From contig WRAW01000009.1 of assembly GCA_009780015.1 (NCBI GenBank), forward strand, positions 1 to 51,897: DNA of 51,897 nucleotides, read 5' to 3'. A program made the position numbers and the translations under genes. This document shows positions 29,003 through 36,090 of this stretch, piece after piece (the first letter of the stretch is position 1; each line of letters begins with the position of its first letter). The DNA comes from Defluviitaleaceae bacterium (GTDB lineage Bacteria > Bacillota > Clostridia > Lachnospirales > WRAA01). The notes beneath the pieces are model-generated. The model was not told where the DNA came from. It did not search any database and saw only the letters and a list, made by a program, of their open reading frames with translations.

Positions 29003-29095
29003 ATGGTGAAATGGCTCAACGATAAGAGAATCAGGGCAAAGTTGTTGGTTGGTTTTGATGCCGTGTTTTTGTTGGGGGTGTACAACTGTGCTTAA
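29003..29095 (+). CDS. Short frame resembling a chemoreceptor N-terminus
   Basis: A 30-aa frame (MVKWLNDKRIRAKLLVGFDA, then VFLLGVYNCA) that looks like the first cytoplasmic turn and membrane helix of clostridial methyl-accepting proteins. It then stops and overlaps the real receptor start at 29088 by eight bases. It has GGGG-type RBS sequence before its ATG. It may be a remnant of a second receptor fused at this spot by recombination, or a translated leader coupled to the receptor. Confidence 0.5.
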   Translation: MVKWLNDKRIRAKLLVGFDAVFLLGVYNCA

Positions 29096-31742
29096 TAGTC
29101 TGAAGGGTAAGCTGATTATACCACTGATAGGGGTATTGGTACTGATTATTTTCTTCATTGTCGTATATGTAACCATGTCTACGACAAATCTTGTTTATGA
29201 TTTGACGGATAACCGAATTACGGCGGCTTCCCAGTCAGCTCAAGCTTTCCTTAATAAGCTTGAGGAAAGCAGCCAAATGACCGTTCGTGTTGTTGCCGCC
29301 AGTCCAAGCCTTGTCACGCATGTGCAAAGCTGGAACCAGGGGTTAGATAGGGCTCAGAGCAGGCAGGCTCTGCTGCAATACCTGGACGGCATGAAGGGCG
29401 AACTTGGATCAGATGCGTTTGTAGTTACCGATATAGATGGAACAGTTATCTTACGATCCCACGATATTGAAAGTTACGGCGACTCAACTCAGGATATTCC
29501 GCCTTTTATAGCGGCCCGAAGCGGCGAGATTGTAACCACTTATTCTTCAACCGCGTCCATGCCCATGGGGCTTACTTCGATTGTGCCGATAACGGTGGAA
29601 GGTAATGTAATCGGTACGATTTCGGGTATCATAGACATGGGTACGGATGAGTTTGTAGATAGTTTTGCGGAGGCGTTTAATGCAACCGTAACTGTCTTCA
29701 CCGGGGGTACCCGGGTTGCTACTTCGCTCGTTGACGAATTTGGAATCCGCCCAATCGGTACGGAAGTTGACCCGGAGGTCGTAGAGGCGGCGATTGACCG
29801 TGGGCAGGTAATAAGAACATTGGTGAATGTGAACGGGATACCGTTCTATGTAAATTATTTTCCTCTGTTTGGATGGTACGGAAATCCGGTCGGTATGTTT
29901 TCCGTAGGCTTTTCTAATGAGCATACGGTAGTTGCGACTGCCGCGTTACAGCGCAATCTTATCATAATATGTATAACCGGCATGGTGATATCCGCCGCTT
30001 TTATGCTTTTAATGGTCGCGAAGGCGTTAAAGCCCCTCGAAGAACTTACATTAAGCGCTGATGCCGTAGCAAGGGGAAATGTATCAATAAATTTCAGAAC
30101 CGAAACAAACGATGAAATAGGTCGGGTTTCCCGTTCATTCCTGGAGATAACGAAGACTTTGAAGATACTGCAGGAAGGTTTTGATACCTGCAAGAAAGAG
30201 GTTGCCAGAGGAAACATTGATTTCCATTTTATGGATGACAGACTGGGGGGCGTTTTTAACGATGTTATGCGGCAGCATAATGACGTTGTTGTGGAGTTTA
30301 CAAAGGGCTTTGATCAACTCACCGAGGCATTCGTTATTATCGATAAGGACTGCAAGGTAATGTACGCCAACACGATAGTACGGAAGTTTACGCATACGGA
30401 AGACAGCGAAATTCTGGGTATGCACATTAATGACTTCTTGAACGGGGATGTAGCCGGACACGAGTATGTGACAAAAGCCTTGAGTGACGGGCAGGCCCGC
30501 GTAGAGGCGGAGATCCGGCTGCAGCTTAGCCCCGGCAAGCCGTACGACCTGGAGCTGAATGTAATGCCCCGCAAAGTTGACGGCGAGGTAGTAGGAGCCA
30601 TGCTCCTTATGACCAACATCACCCATATTAGTGAGATGAAGAGGAAGTCTGAAAAGCAAAACCTCTTCAGCAAGGAACAATTCGTAAAGCTTACCAACAA
30701 CCTCACGGCGGCATTGGCCGAGGGGCATCTTGACGTGTCTTTTGAAACAAGCGAAACCGACGACAATGATATTAAAGCCATAGCCAACGAGTTCAACGCC
30801 ATAAAAGGCATCATGACCGAAAGCATGAACCTAATTAACGAATATATCAATGAGCTGCAGGCTACCCTGTATGCTATGTCCAAAAAGAACCTGGATCAGA
30901 ATATCGTGCGTGAATATAAAGGTGACTTCATCAAGATCAAGGATTCCGTCAATGTCATACTGAGGGACTTAAATTCCTTTTTCATGGATTTGCACGGGTC
31001 GTCCGATATCGTACATAAAGGCTCGAGCACCATAGCCGCCTCGGCTCAGGAGATGTCCGCGGGTTTTGAGGAACAGCTAAAGCTTGTGACCAACATTCGC
31101 GATCAGGTAAACGTGATTGCTCAGGAAGCCAGTCAAACCCTTGAAAATACGCAGCAAGCCCAGAATCTGTCCACCTCTGCGAAAAATGACGCCAATACGG
31201 GCAGCAGTCATATGACGAACATGCTGAAAGCTATGGAGGAAATCCGCAGCAGTACAGGCACTATAGCGGGCATCATCAAGACTATAGAGGACATTGCCTT
31301 CCAGACAAATCTTCTGGCGCTTAACGCTTCGGTAGAGGCCGCAAGAGCCGGAGATCACGGCAGGGGATTCTCCGTAGTGGCGGAGGAAGTGCGCAGCCTT
31401 GCGATACGAGTCGCCGGTTCGGTCGGTGAGTCTACAGGATTTATCGAAGCCTCGATAAAGAAAGCGGAGGCCGGCGTGAATATCGCCCAAGAAACCGCCA
31501 AAGCCCTGAGCAAGATCGTAGGCGGCGTAGAAAAAATAGATACCGTAATCGAAAAAATAGCGGCTTCGTCCACAGACCAGAAGAAGTCCATAGAACGTAT
31601 AGAGGGAGATGTACAGGTAATTAATTCGATGGTAGAAAACGACGTGCGGATAGTTTCAGCTAATGCCGACGCCACTCACAACCTTATGAGGCAGGCAGAG
31701 GTGCTTAGGGACAAGCTTAAAGAATTCAATTTGCGTAACTAG
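29088..31742 (+). CDS. Methyl-accepting chemotaxis protein with PAS domain
   Basis: A membrane chemoreceptor. From GTG 29088 (GGGGTG seven bases upstream), TM1 is LIIPLIGVLVLIIFFIVVYV. A dCache-like extracellular sensor of about 250 residues follows, then TM2 (LIIICITGMVISAAFMLLMV), HAMP, a PAS domain (FVIIDKDCKVMYANTIVRKF), a second HAMP-like segment, and the signalling hairpin with the conserved tip IAFQTNLLALNASVEAARAG. The PAS domain between two HAMP-like segments is a less common architecture. It probably signals through CheW/CheA, which are not in the window. The longest frame begins at 29049, but that start adds unlikely residues. Confidence 0.93.
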   Translation: MLNSLKGKLIIPLIGVLVLIIFFIVVYVTMSTTNLVYDLTDNRITAASQSAQAFLNKLEESSQMTVRVVAASPSLVTHVQSWNQGLDRAQSRQALLQYLDGMKGELGSDAFVVTDIDGTVILRSHDIESYGDSTQDIPPFIAARSGEIVTTYSSTASMPMGLTSIVPITVEGNVIGTISGIIDMGTDEFVDSFAEAFNATVTVFTGGTRVATSLVDEFGIRPIGTEVDPEVVEAAIDRGQVIRTLVNVNGIPFYVNYFPLFGWYGNPVGMFSVGFSNEHTVVATAALQRNLIIICITGMVISAAFMLLMVAKALKPLEELTLSADAVARGNVSINFRTETNDEIGRVSRSFLEITKTLKILQEGFDTCKKEVARGNIDFHFMDDRLGGVFNDVMRQHNDVVVEFTKGFDQLTEAFVIIDKDCKVMYANTIVRKFTHTEDSEILGMHINDFLNGDVAGHEYVTKALSDGQARVEAEIRLQLSPGKPYDLELNVMPRKVDGEVVGAMLLMTNITHISEMKRKSEKQNLFSKEQFVKLTNNLTAALAEGHLDVSFETSETDDNDIKAIANEFNAIKGIMTESMNLINEYINELQATLYAMSKKNLDQNIVREYKGDFIKIKDSVNVILRDLNSFFMDLHGSSDIVHKGSSTIAASAQEMSAGFEEQLKLVTNIRDQVNVIAQEASQTLENTQQAQNLSTSAKNDANTGSSHMTNMLKAMEEIRSSTGTIAGIIKTIEDIAFQTNLLALNASVEAARAGDHGRGFSVVAEEVRSLAIRVAGSVGESTGFIEASIKKAEAGVNIAQETAKALSKIVGGVEKIDTVIEKIAASSTDQKKSIERIEGDVQVINSMVENDVRIVSANADATHNLMRQAEVLRDKLKEFNLRN

Positions 31743-31759
31743 GTTTACAGTCCAATAAT

Positions 31760-31879
31760 ATGATGGTACAATGGAAGGAGCCGAAACAACAGAAGCAGTT
31801 CGCCGAGCAATACAAATCGGTCGGGACATTTAGAGACGCATGGCAGATTGACCCTAAGTTGACAGCGGGGAGGATATAA
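31760..31879 (+). CDS. Short frame between chemoreceptor and HD-GYP gene
   Basis: A 39-codon frame (MMVQWKEPKQQKQFAEQYKS, then VGTFRDAWQIDPKLTAGRI) whose TAA overlaps the ATG of the next gene (TAATG). No clear RBS precedes it. The product is polar with no recognised family. The coupling overlap argues weakly for translation; it may be a vestige of a longer gene. Confidence 0.35.
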   Translation: MMVQWKEPKQQKQFAEQYKSVGTFRDAWQIDPKLTAGRI

Positions 31880-32913
31880 TGAGAGTGGACAACATACTTC
31901 TTTCTATTTCACGGGGGTTTGATCTTGTGGAGAAAGAAGTATTTGGTGTTGCATCAGGACACAGCAGGCGCGTAGCCGCCATTTGCAACAGTTTGGGAAG
32001 CGCTCTTGGAATGAACGATGACGAGCTTATAACGTTATCTGTCTGCGCACTGTTCCACGACAGCGCATTAACTGAATGGCTGATTACAGGTGAAGATAGT
32101 AAAACTCACTGTATTATTGGTCAACGTAATATAGATACGCTGCCCTTACCCACGAGCGCAGACGGGATTGTACTGTACCATCATGAGCGTTCGGACGGTT
32201 CCGGTCTGTTTGACATGCTCGACTTTCCGCTTGGAGCGGAGATTATAAGCTTTGCCGATTCATACGATATGGGGGTGCCGCTAAAAGGTTTTTCTCCCAA
32301 AATACTTGCGGTCTTTGATGCCAGCGCCGTAAATGCGATAATTCCAGAGTTTCACTTATCACCGGTCGATGCTATGAAGCTGGGTGACATTATCGCGAAG
32401 GCCATAGACTACAAATCAATATTTACGCGCAATCATACAATGGGCATTGCGCAAAAAGCCAAGTATATGGCCGGGTTCTACGGATATGATGAATTCGATA
32501 CGGCAAAGCTGTACCTGGCTGCCTGTCTGCACGACCTGGGGAAATTATCTACGCCTACGGAAATACTTGAAAAGCCCGGAAAGCTGACGGATGATGAATT
32601 TAATACTATTAAAGATCATGCCCGTCAAACTTTTGAACTGCTTGATGGCGTTGATTCAGATATTCGGCATTGGGCGGCCGGGCATCATGAAAAGCTTAAC
32701 GGTACCGGATATCCGTTCGGGCTGAATGCGCAAACGCTGGATTTCAACGCTCAGTTGATAGCTTGTATTGACATTTACCAAGCCGTCAGCGAGGAACGCC
32801 CGTACCACCCTTCACGATCTCACGAGGAAACTATGCATATACTTTACCAAATGGCGGAAAGAGGCGTAGTTAATGAAGCAATATCCAGGAACTTAGATTC
32901 CGCATTTGGGTAA
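31879..32913 (+). CDS. HD-GYP-type domain protein
   Basis: A 344-aa protein with tandem HD-type domains: a degenerate first copy (LFHDSALTEWL and HHERSDGSGLFD) and a full C-terminal HD-GYP copy (CLHDLGKLSTPTEILEKPGK, GHHEKLNGTGYPFGL). HD-GYP proteins usually hydrolyse cyclic di-GMP, linking motility and surface life. The GYP motif here reads GTGYP. It lies directly downstream of a chemoreceptor, consistent with signalling. GGGGAGG precedes the ATG. Confidence 0.88.
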   Translation: MRVDNILLSISRGFDLVEKEVFGVASGHSRRVAAICNSLGSALGMNDDELITLSVCALFHDSALTEWLITGEDSKTHCIIGQRNIDTLPLPTSADGIVLYHHERSDGSGLFDMLDFPLGAEIISFADSYDMGVPLKGFSPKILAVFDASAVNAIIPEFHLSPVDAMKLGDIIAKAIDYKSIFTRNHTMGIAQKAKYMAGFYGYDEFDTAKLYLAACLHDLGKLSTPTEILEKPGKLTDDEFNTIKDHARQTFELLDGVDSDIRHWAAGHHEKLNGTGYPFGLNAQTLDFNAQLIACIDIYQAVSEERPYHPSRSHEETMHILYQMAERGVVNEAISRNLDSAFG

Positions 32914-32970
32914 TGTTCTGTCGAAATAAAGTTATACAAGCCACATAAATACAAGGATGAAAGCGTTATT

Positions 32971-33279
32971 ATGGATACTAGCAAAACAATCAAAACGATT
33001 ACCGATTATATGAATGACGAAACAAGAGTAAGCCCCGCGGAGCGTGAGCGCATAAATTTTGAAGCGGCTTTAATCGGCAAGATGATTGAGGCAAGGGAAG
33101 AAAGAGGGTTGTCACAAAGGGAACTGGCGGAAATATCCGGCGTAAAGCAACCTGCAATAGCCCGATTAGAAACCCTAAAAGACACACCGCAAATTGATAC
33201 TCTATTCAAAGTGCTTTATCCGCTTGGCTATACAATGGAGATAGTGCCGCTTAACAGTAAGCAGACCAAAGTAAAATAA
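32971..33279 (+). CDS. XRE-family helix-turn-helix protein, antitoxin-like
   Basis: A 102-aa protein with a Cro/C1-type HTH (REERGLSQRELAEISGVKQP, then AIARLE) and a C-terminal segment (DTLFKVLYPLGYTMEIVPL) typical of HigA-type antitoxins. In such pairs a HigB/RelE toxin normally precedes it, but the 57 bases upstream and the end of the HD-GYP gene leave no room. It therefore looks like an orphan antitoxin or a stand-alone repressor. Confidence 0.85.
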   Translation: MDTSKTIKTITDYMNDETRVSPAERERINFEAALIGKMIEAREERGLSQRELAEISGVKQPAIARLETLKDTPQIDTLFKVLYPLGYTMEIVPLNSKQTKVK

Positions 33280-33280
33280 A

Positions 33281-33359
33281 GGCTAATTGTAATTTCGCTA
33301 TATTATTCAGCAGATGCTGCCTTGCTTTTAAAAAGCAAGGCAGCATCTTTTGGTGCTAA
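33281..33359 (+). repeat. Terminator repeat DR1
   Basis: About 79 bases nearly identical to 34171-34249. The 3' half is a perfect 17-bp hairpin (AGATGCTGCCTTGCTTT with its complement, 33312-33348) followed by TTTTGG, an intrinsic terminator for the XRE gene. The 5' part (AATTTCGCTATATTATTCAG) is shared with DR2. The stem differs from DR2 by a compensatory base-pair change. Confidence 0.82.
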
Positions 33360-33380
33360 TTAAAAATTTTGAAATTCCTA

Positions 33381-33420
33381 TTGACTTAAGAAGTTCTTAA
33401 ATGTTATACTTAAGAAGTTC
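33381..33420 (+). promoter_or_regulatory. Promoter and direct-repeat operator of the RHH gene
   Basis: TTGACT (33381-33386), 18 bases, TATACT (33405-33410). Two copies of ACTTAAGAAGTTC (33384-33396 and 33408-33420), 24 bases apart, cover the -35 and -10 regions. The first contains the palindrome TTAAGAA-G-TTCTTAA. This is a typical layout for autoregulation by a ribbon-helix-helix protein, encoded 18 bases downstream. Confidence 0.65.
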
Positions 33421-33437
33421 CAAAGTGAGGTGATTAT

Positions 33438-33617
33438 TTGGGGACAAAGAAAATGGGGCGTCCGACAGATAACCCAAAACCGCATCAGATGACTATAAAG
33501 TTTGATGACGAATGTAAGGAGATTATTGAAGGCTATAGTCGTCAAGAAAGCATATCAAAAATGGAAGCGGTTAGACAAGGTGTTAAAAAGCTGAAAGGTG
33601 ACCTCAACAAAGAATAA
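33438..33617 (+). CDS. Ribbon-helix-helix (CopG-like) DNA-binding protein
   Basis: A 59-aa protein starting at TTG 33438, with GAGGTGA just upstream. It begins MGTKKMGRPTDNPKPHQMTI, then KFDDECKEIIEGYSRQESIS KMEAVRQGVKKL, the common small clostridial RHH regulator in which the strand KPHQMTIKF contacts DNA. It probably binds the direct repeats in its own promoter. A GGAAGCGGCG/CGCCACTTCC stem follows (33619-33658). Confidence 0.75.
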   Translation: MGTKKMGRPTDNPKPHQMTIKFDDECKEIIEGYSRQESISKMEAVRQGVKKLKGDLNKE

Positions 33618-33759
33618 AGGAAGCGGCGCTCCTCCGACTAAGGATACACGCCACTTCCCCAAGCAGAATACCTCAAAGGGCAAACTACATGAAATATTAT
33701 ATCATGCTTGGTTATGTTCTTTCAAGGATTTTGCAAAAGTCTATTGAAGGAGTGATATT
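33618..33759. other. Hairpin and spacer after the RHH gene
   Basis: A stem of GGAAGCGGCG with CGCCACTTCC (one mismatch, 33619-33658) without a clear U-tract, then AT-rich DNA leading to the next small gene. Its role could be a weak terminator. Confidence 0.4.
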
Positions 33760-33849
33760 ATGGAAAATATTATCTTTAGTACGGCTGTATTGTTAATGAT
33801 GAAGATTTTAGCCGCTGGAAACAGTAGGAATAGCGGAGGTGCGTTATGA
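33760..33849 (+). CDS. 29-aa hydrophobic peptide
   Basis: A short frame with GAAGGAGTG before the ATG (MENIIFSTAVLLMMKILAAG, then NSRNSGGAL), mostly hydrophobic. Its TGA overlaps the ATG of the next gene (ATGA), which suggests translational coupling. It could be a small membrane peptide or a leader for the next gene. Confidence 0.5.
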   Translation: MENIIFSTAVLLMMKILAAGNSRNSGGAL

Positions 33850-34148
33850 TGCCAAAAAACATACTAAGAAGCCTATTTAACGGAGAATTTAGCGCATGGG
33901 AAAGACGGCCAATCCGCACAGAAGAAAACAAGACAGTCCACCGTAAAATAGAGGATGAAAACCGGTATTTCATTCAAAAGATGTCTATTGATGATGGTGA
34001 GCGGTTTCAAAAGCTAGAAAACCTCTATACATACTCAAATGAGTTTGAGCAAGAGGATGCCTTTGCATATGGTTTTAGGCTTGCGGCAATGCTTATGTGT
34101 GCAGTATTTATGAGTGACGGAGAGCCTACGTCTAAGTGTAGCGAATAA
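33846..34148 (+). CDS. Small protein of a DUF6809-like family
   Basis: A 100-aa protein (start at ATG 33846 or 33849; GGAGGT upstream). WERRPIRTEENKTVHRKIED and SIDDGERFQKLENLYTYSNE followed by FAYGFRLAAMLMCAVFM fit a family of short helical proteins seen in mobile patches of clostridial genomes (DUF6809-like, from memory). Function unknown. Confidence 0.6.
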   Translation: MMPKNILRSLFNGEFSAWERRPIRTEENKTVHRKIEDENRYFIQKMSIDDGERFQKLENLYTYSNEFEQEDAFAYGFRLAAMLMCAVFMSDGEPTSKCSE

Positions 34149-34170
34149 AAATCATAGTTAAGAGATAAGA

Positions 34171-34249
34171 GGATAACTGTAATTTCACTATATTATTCAG
34201 CAAGAGGCTGCCTCGCTTTAAAAAAGCAAGGCAGCCTCTTTTGGTGTTA
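34171..34249 (+). repeat. Terminator repeat DR2
   Basis: The second copy of the DR1 repeat. An 18-bp stem (AAGAGGCTGCCTCGCTTT against AAAGCAAGGCAGCCTCTT, 34202-34240) with one mismatch is followed by TTGG. Left and right arms change together relative to DR1 (GATGC/GCATC versus GAGGC/GCCTC). The two repeats bracket the RHH, 29-aa and DUF6809-like genes. Confidence 0.82.
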
Positions 34250-34303
34250 AACCCACGCAGAATACAAAGGACATATTATATTGAAAGGACAATTGAATAG
34301 CTT

Positions 34304-34525
34304 TTATTCTATCGGTGTATGTTCCGCATCTGGAATGAAAGTTATTATGTCTTCAACCCTGCAATCTAAAATTTTGCATAGATCATCTATAGTCCTACTT
34401 GATGTAGGCATATTCTTTACCATTCTTGAAATGGTATGTTGCGCTATTCCATGTTTATGAACTAGTCTGTATTTTGTGAAGCCCTTGTTTTTCATAGTTT
34501 TCCAAAGAGCATTATAAATTATCAT
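34304..34525 (-). CDS. Small Cro/C1-type helix-turn-helix regulator
   Basis: A 73-aa DNA-binding protein (MIIYNALWKTMKNKGFTKYR, LVHKHGIAQHTISRMVKNMP, then TIDDLCKILDCRVEDIITFI), the compact HTH_26-type repressor. AGAGGTGATT precedes its ATG. It is divergent from the next gene; their shared 100-base gap carries several AGCTATA/AGCTAAA-like repeats (about 34555-34613) that could be operators. Confidence 0.85.
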   Translation of the reverse strand: MIIYNALWKTMKNKGFTKYRLVHKHGIAQHTISRMVKNMPTSSRTIDDLCKILDCRVEDIITFIPDAEHTPIE

Positions 34526-34626
34526 AAAATCACCTCTTGCAATAATTATAAATTGAAGCTATAATATAAAATACGTAAAATAAATTTTAGCTAAATTTTA
34601 TTTAAGCTATATGAAGGGGTGAAATT

Positions 34627-34980
34627 ATGTACGACAAAGAATTTTGGAAAAGAACTTGCATACGTCAAATATTTGAGTTTATCCGTACCGGCGGAGAGAT
34701 GATAAGTAATGACGCCAAAGAAAGTACGGCGGAAGACAGGCATAAGTATTATACAACCAGCTTTTTGCGGGGTATGCACCTGGCAAGAGATAGAATAATC
34801 GCTTTTGATTGGAACAGCGTTGGTAATGAATTTGAAAAGTCCAGAAAGACAGATGAAATGTTTGATGAGCTCTTAAACGCGTCAAGCGAATTGAGCGACC
34901 TTGCTTTTGAAGTGGGCTTTATTTCTGGGGCAAAGATTTGTGATGAAGTGTACCAACGAACTCATAGTAAAACCGAATGA
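34627..34980 (+). CDS. Hypothetical protein, 117 aa
   Basis: A charged helical protein (YDKEFWKRTCIRQIFEFIRT, SFLRGMHLARDRIIAFDWNS, DLAFEVGFISGAKICDEVYQ) with GGGGTG before its ATG. I do not recognise a characterised family. The gene is divergent from a small HTH regulator and A+T-rich, so it probably belongs to the same acquired patch. Confidence 0.6.
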   Translation: MYDKEFWKRTCIRQIFEFIRTGGEMISNDAKESTAEDRHKYYTTSFLRGMHLARDRIIAFDWNSVGNEFEKSRKTDEMFDELLNASSELSDLAFEVGFISGAKICDEVYQRTHSKTE

Positions 34981-35091
34981 CCGCAGGTAAAGTACCGCCT
35001 CTGACCTGTTTTTAAGTGTGAATTGTCATTAACTTGCTGTTGTGGTATTATAATTATCATGTATAGCAGACAAGACAGGAGGGGTTGTATT

Positions 35092-36090
35092 ATGAAGCGG
35101 TTGAAATCTGAGATATTGGTGGTATTGGCTGCCGCGGCTTTGGCGCTTAGCGGCTGTTTTGGCGCGGACACGCCGCAAGCGCTTGATGAGCGCGAAACGT
35201 ACGAGACCGTGGAAACGATGCAAGCGGCCTCGCTCGGGATACATGGAATGATCTCGCGGATCGAGCATGGCGACAACGTGGCTTATGTGTTCGGCTCTAT
35301 GCACGCGGGAAGAGCTCACTGGTTCCCTCTTGCCGCTGTGGTGGAGGACGCCATGCGCCGCGCCGACGTGTTCGTGTTTGAGTATGACATGAGTGTTAAC
35401 TATGACAGCCCCGAGATGGTTCTGCTGGTGATGGAACATATGTTCCTGCCGGATGGCGTGAATCTGGCGGATTTGCTGCCGCCCGATGTTCACGCGGCGT
35501 TTGTCGAAAATATCAACACATACGATTGGGTTAACTACGAAGCGGCTAGAGCAATGCATCCGTTCAGCGTGTCCCAGCTCGTTATGTATGAAGTTTCGGC
35601 GGAGCTGGGCGTGCTCATGGAATTCAGCGTGGACGCTTATGTGTATAATTTCGCCGCGCGGCATGGTATGCCGGTCTTGGGTCTTAACGACATAGCCGAA
35701 GAGCTGGCTATAGCTTCCGATATGCCGGAGGAGGCAATGACGGCATTTATCGCGGGAATTTCAGACAAGGCGACCTTGCTTGCCCAGGGTGAAATACTGG
35801 TGCTGGCGGATGCCTACGAGGCCAACGACATGACCGGAATTCGCGGCACGATAAGCGACGGATTCGCGGCATATCGCGACGACCCCGCGGCCGCGTTTAT
35901 GAGGGATGTGCTGATGCATCAGCGCTGTGTCATTTTCGCCGACGAAATAGAGAGGCTGCTTAGAGAAACAGAGGAGCCCTCGACGTTCTTTATAACGGTT
36001 GGCCTGGCTCATATAATCGGCGGGGAAGCCGGACAGGTATTGAACATCTTGCGAGACAGGGGCTTTGATGTGGCTGGAGTTTATCGCTGA
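35092..36090 (+). CDS. TraB/GumN-like lipoprotein
   Basis: A 332-aa lipoprotein from ATG 35092 (AGGAGGGG upstream), with lipobox LALSGC at about residue 20. The TraB/PrgY/GumN fold is visible in AYVFGSMHAGR (the conserved GSxH motif), YVYNFAARHGMPVLGLNDI and TFFITVGLAHIIGGEAGQV (conserved GxxH near the end). These proteins form a metalloprotease-like superfamily with pheromone-degrading members; their role in clostridia is not known. The gene ends head-on against the next one with no spacer. Confidence 0.88.
   Translation: MKRLKSEILVVLAAAALALSGCFGADTPQALDERETYETVETMQAASLGIHGMISRIEHGDNVAYVFGSMHAGRAHWFPLAAVVEDAMRRADVFVFEYDMSVNYDSPEMVLLVMEHMFLPDGVNLADLLPPDVHAAFVENINTYDWVNYEAARAMHPFSVSQLVMYEVSAELGVLMEFSVDAYVYNFAARHGMPVLGLNDIAEELAIASDMPEEAMTAFIAGISDKATLLAQGEILVLADAYEANDMTGIRGTISDGFAAYRDDPAAAFMRDVLMHQRCVIFADEIERLLRETEEPSTFFITVGLAHIIGGEAGQVLNILRDRGFDVAGVYR

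Noticed and set aside
28583-29087. Cyclic di-GMP riboswitch before the chemoreceptor
   Set aside because: No GEMM consensus (A-rich, ACGCAAAG-type) motif seen.
32914-32970. HigB-type toxin before the XRE gene
   Set aside because: Only 57 bases are available, and no toxin end was recognised.
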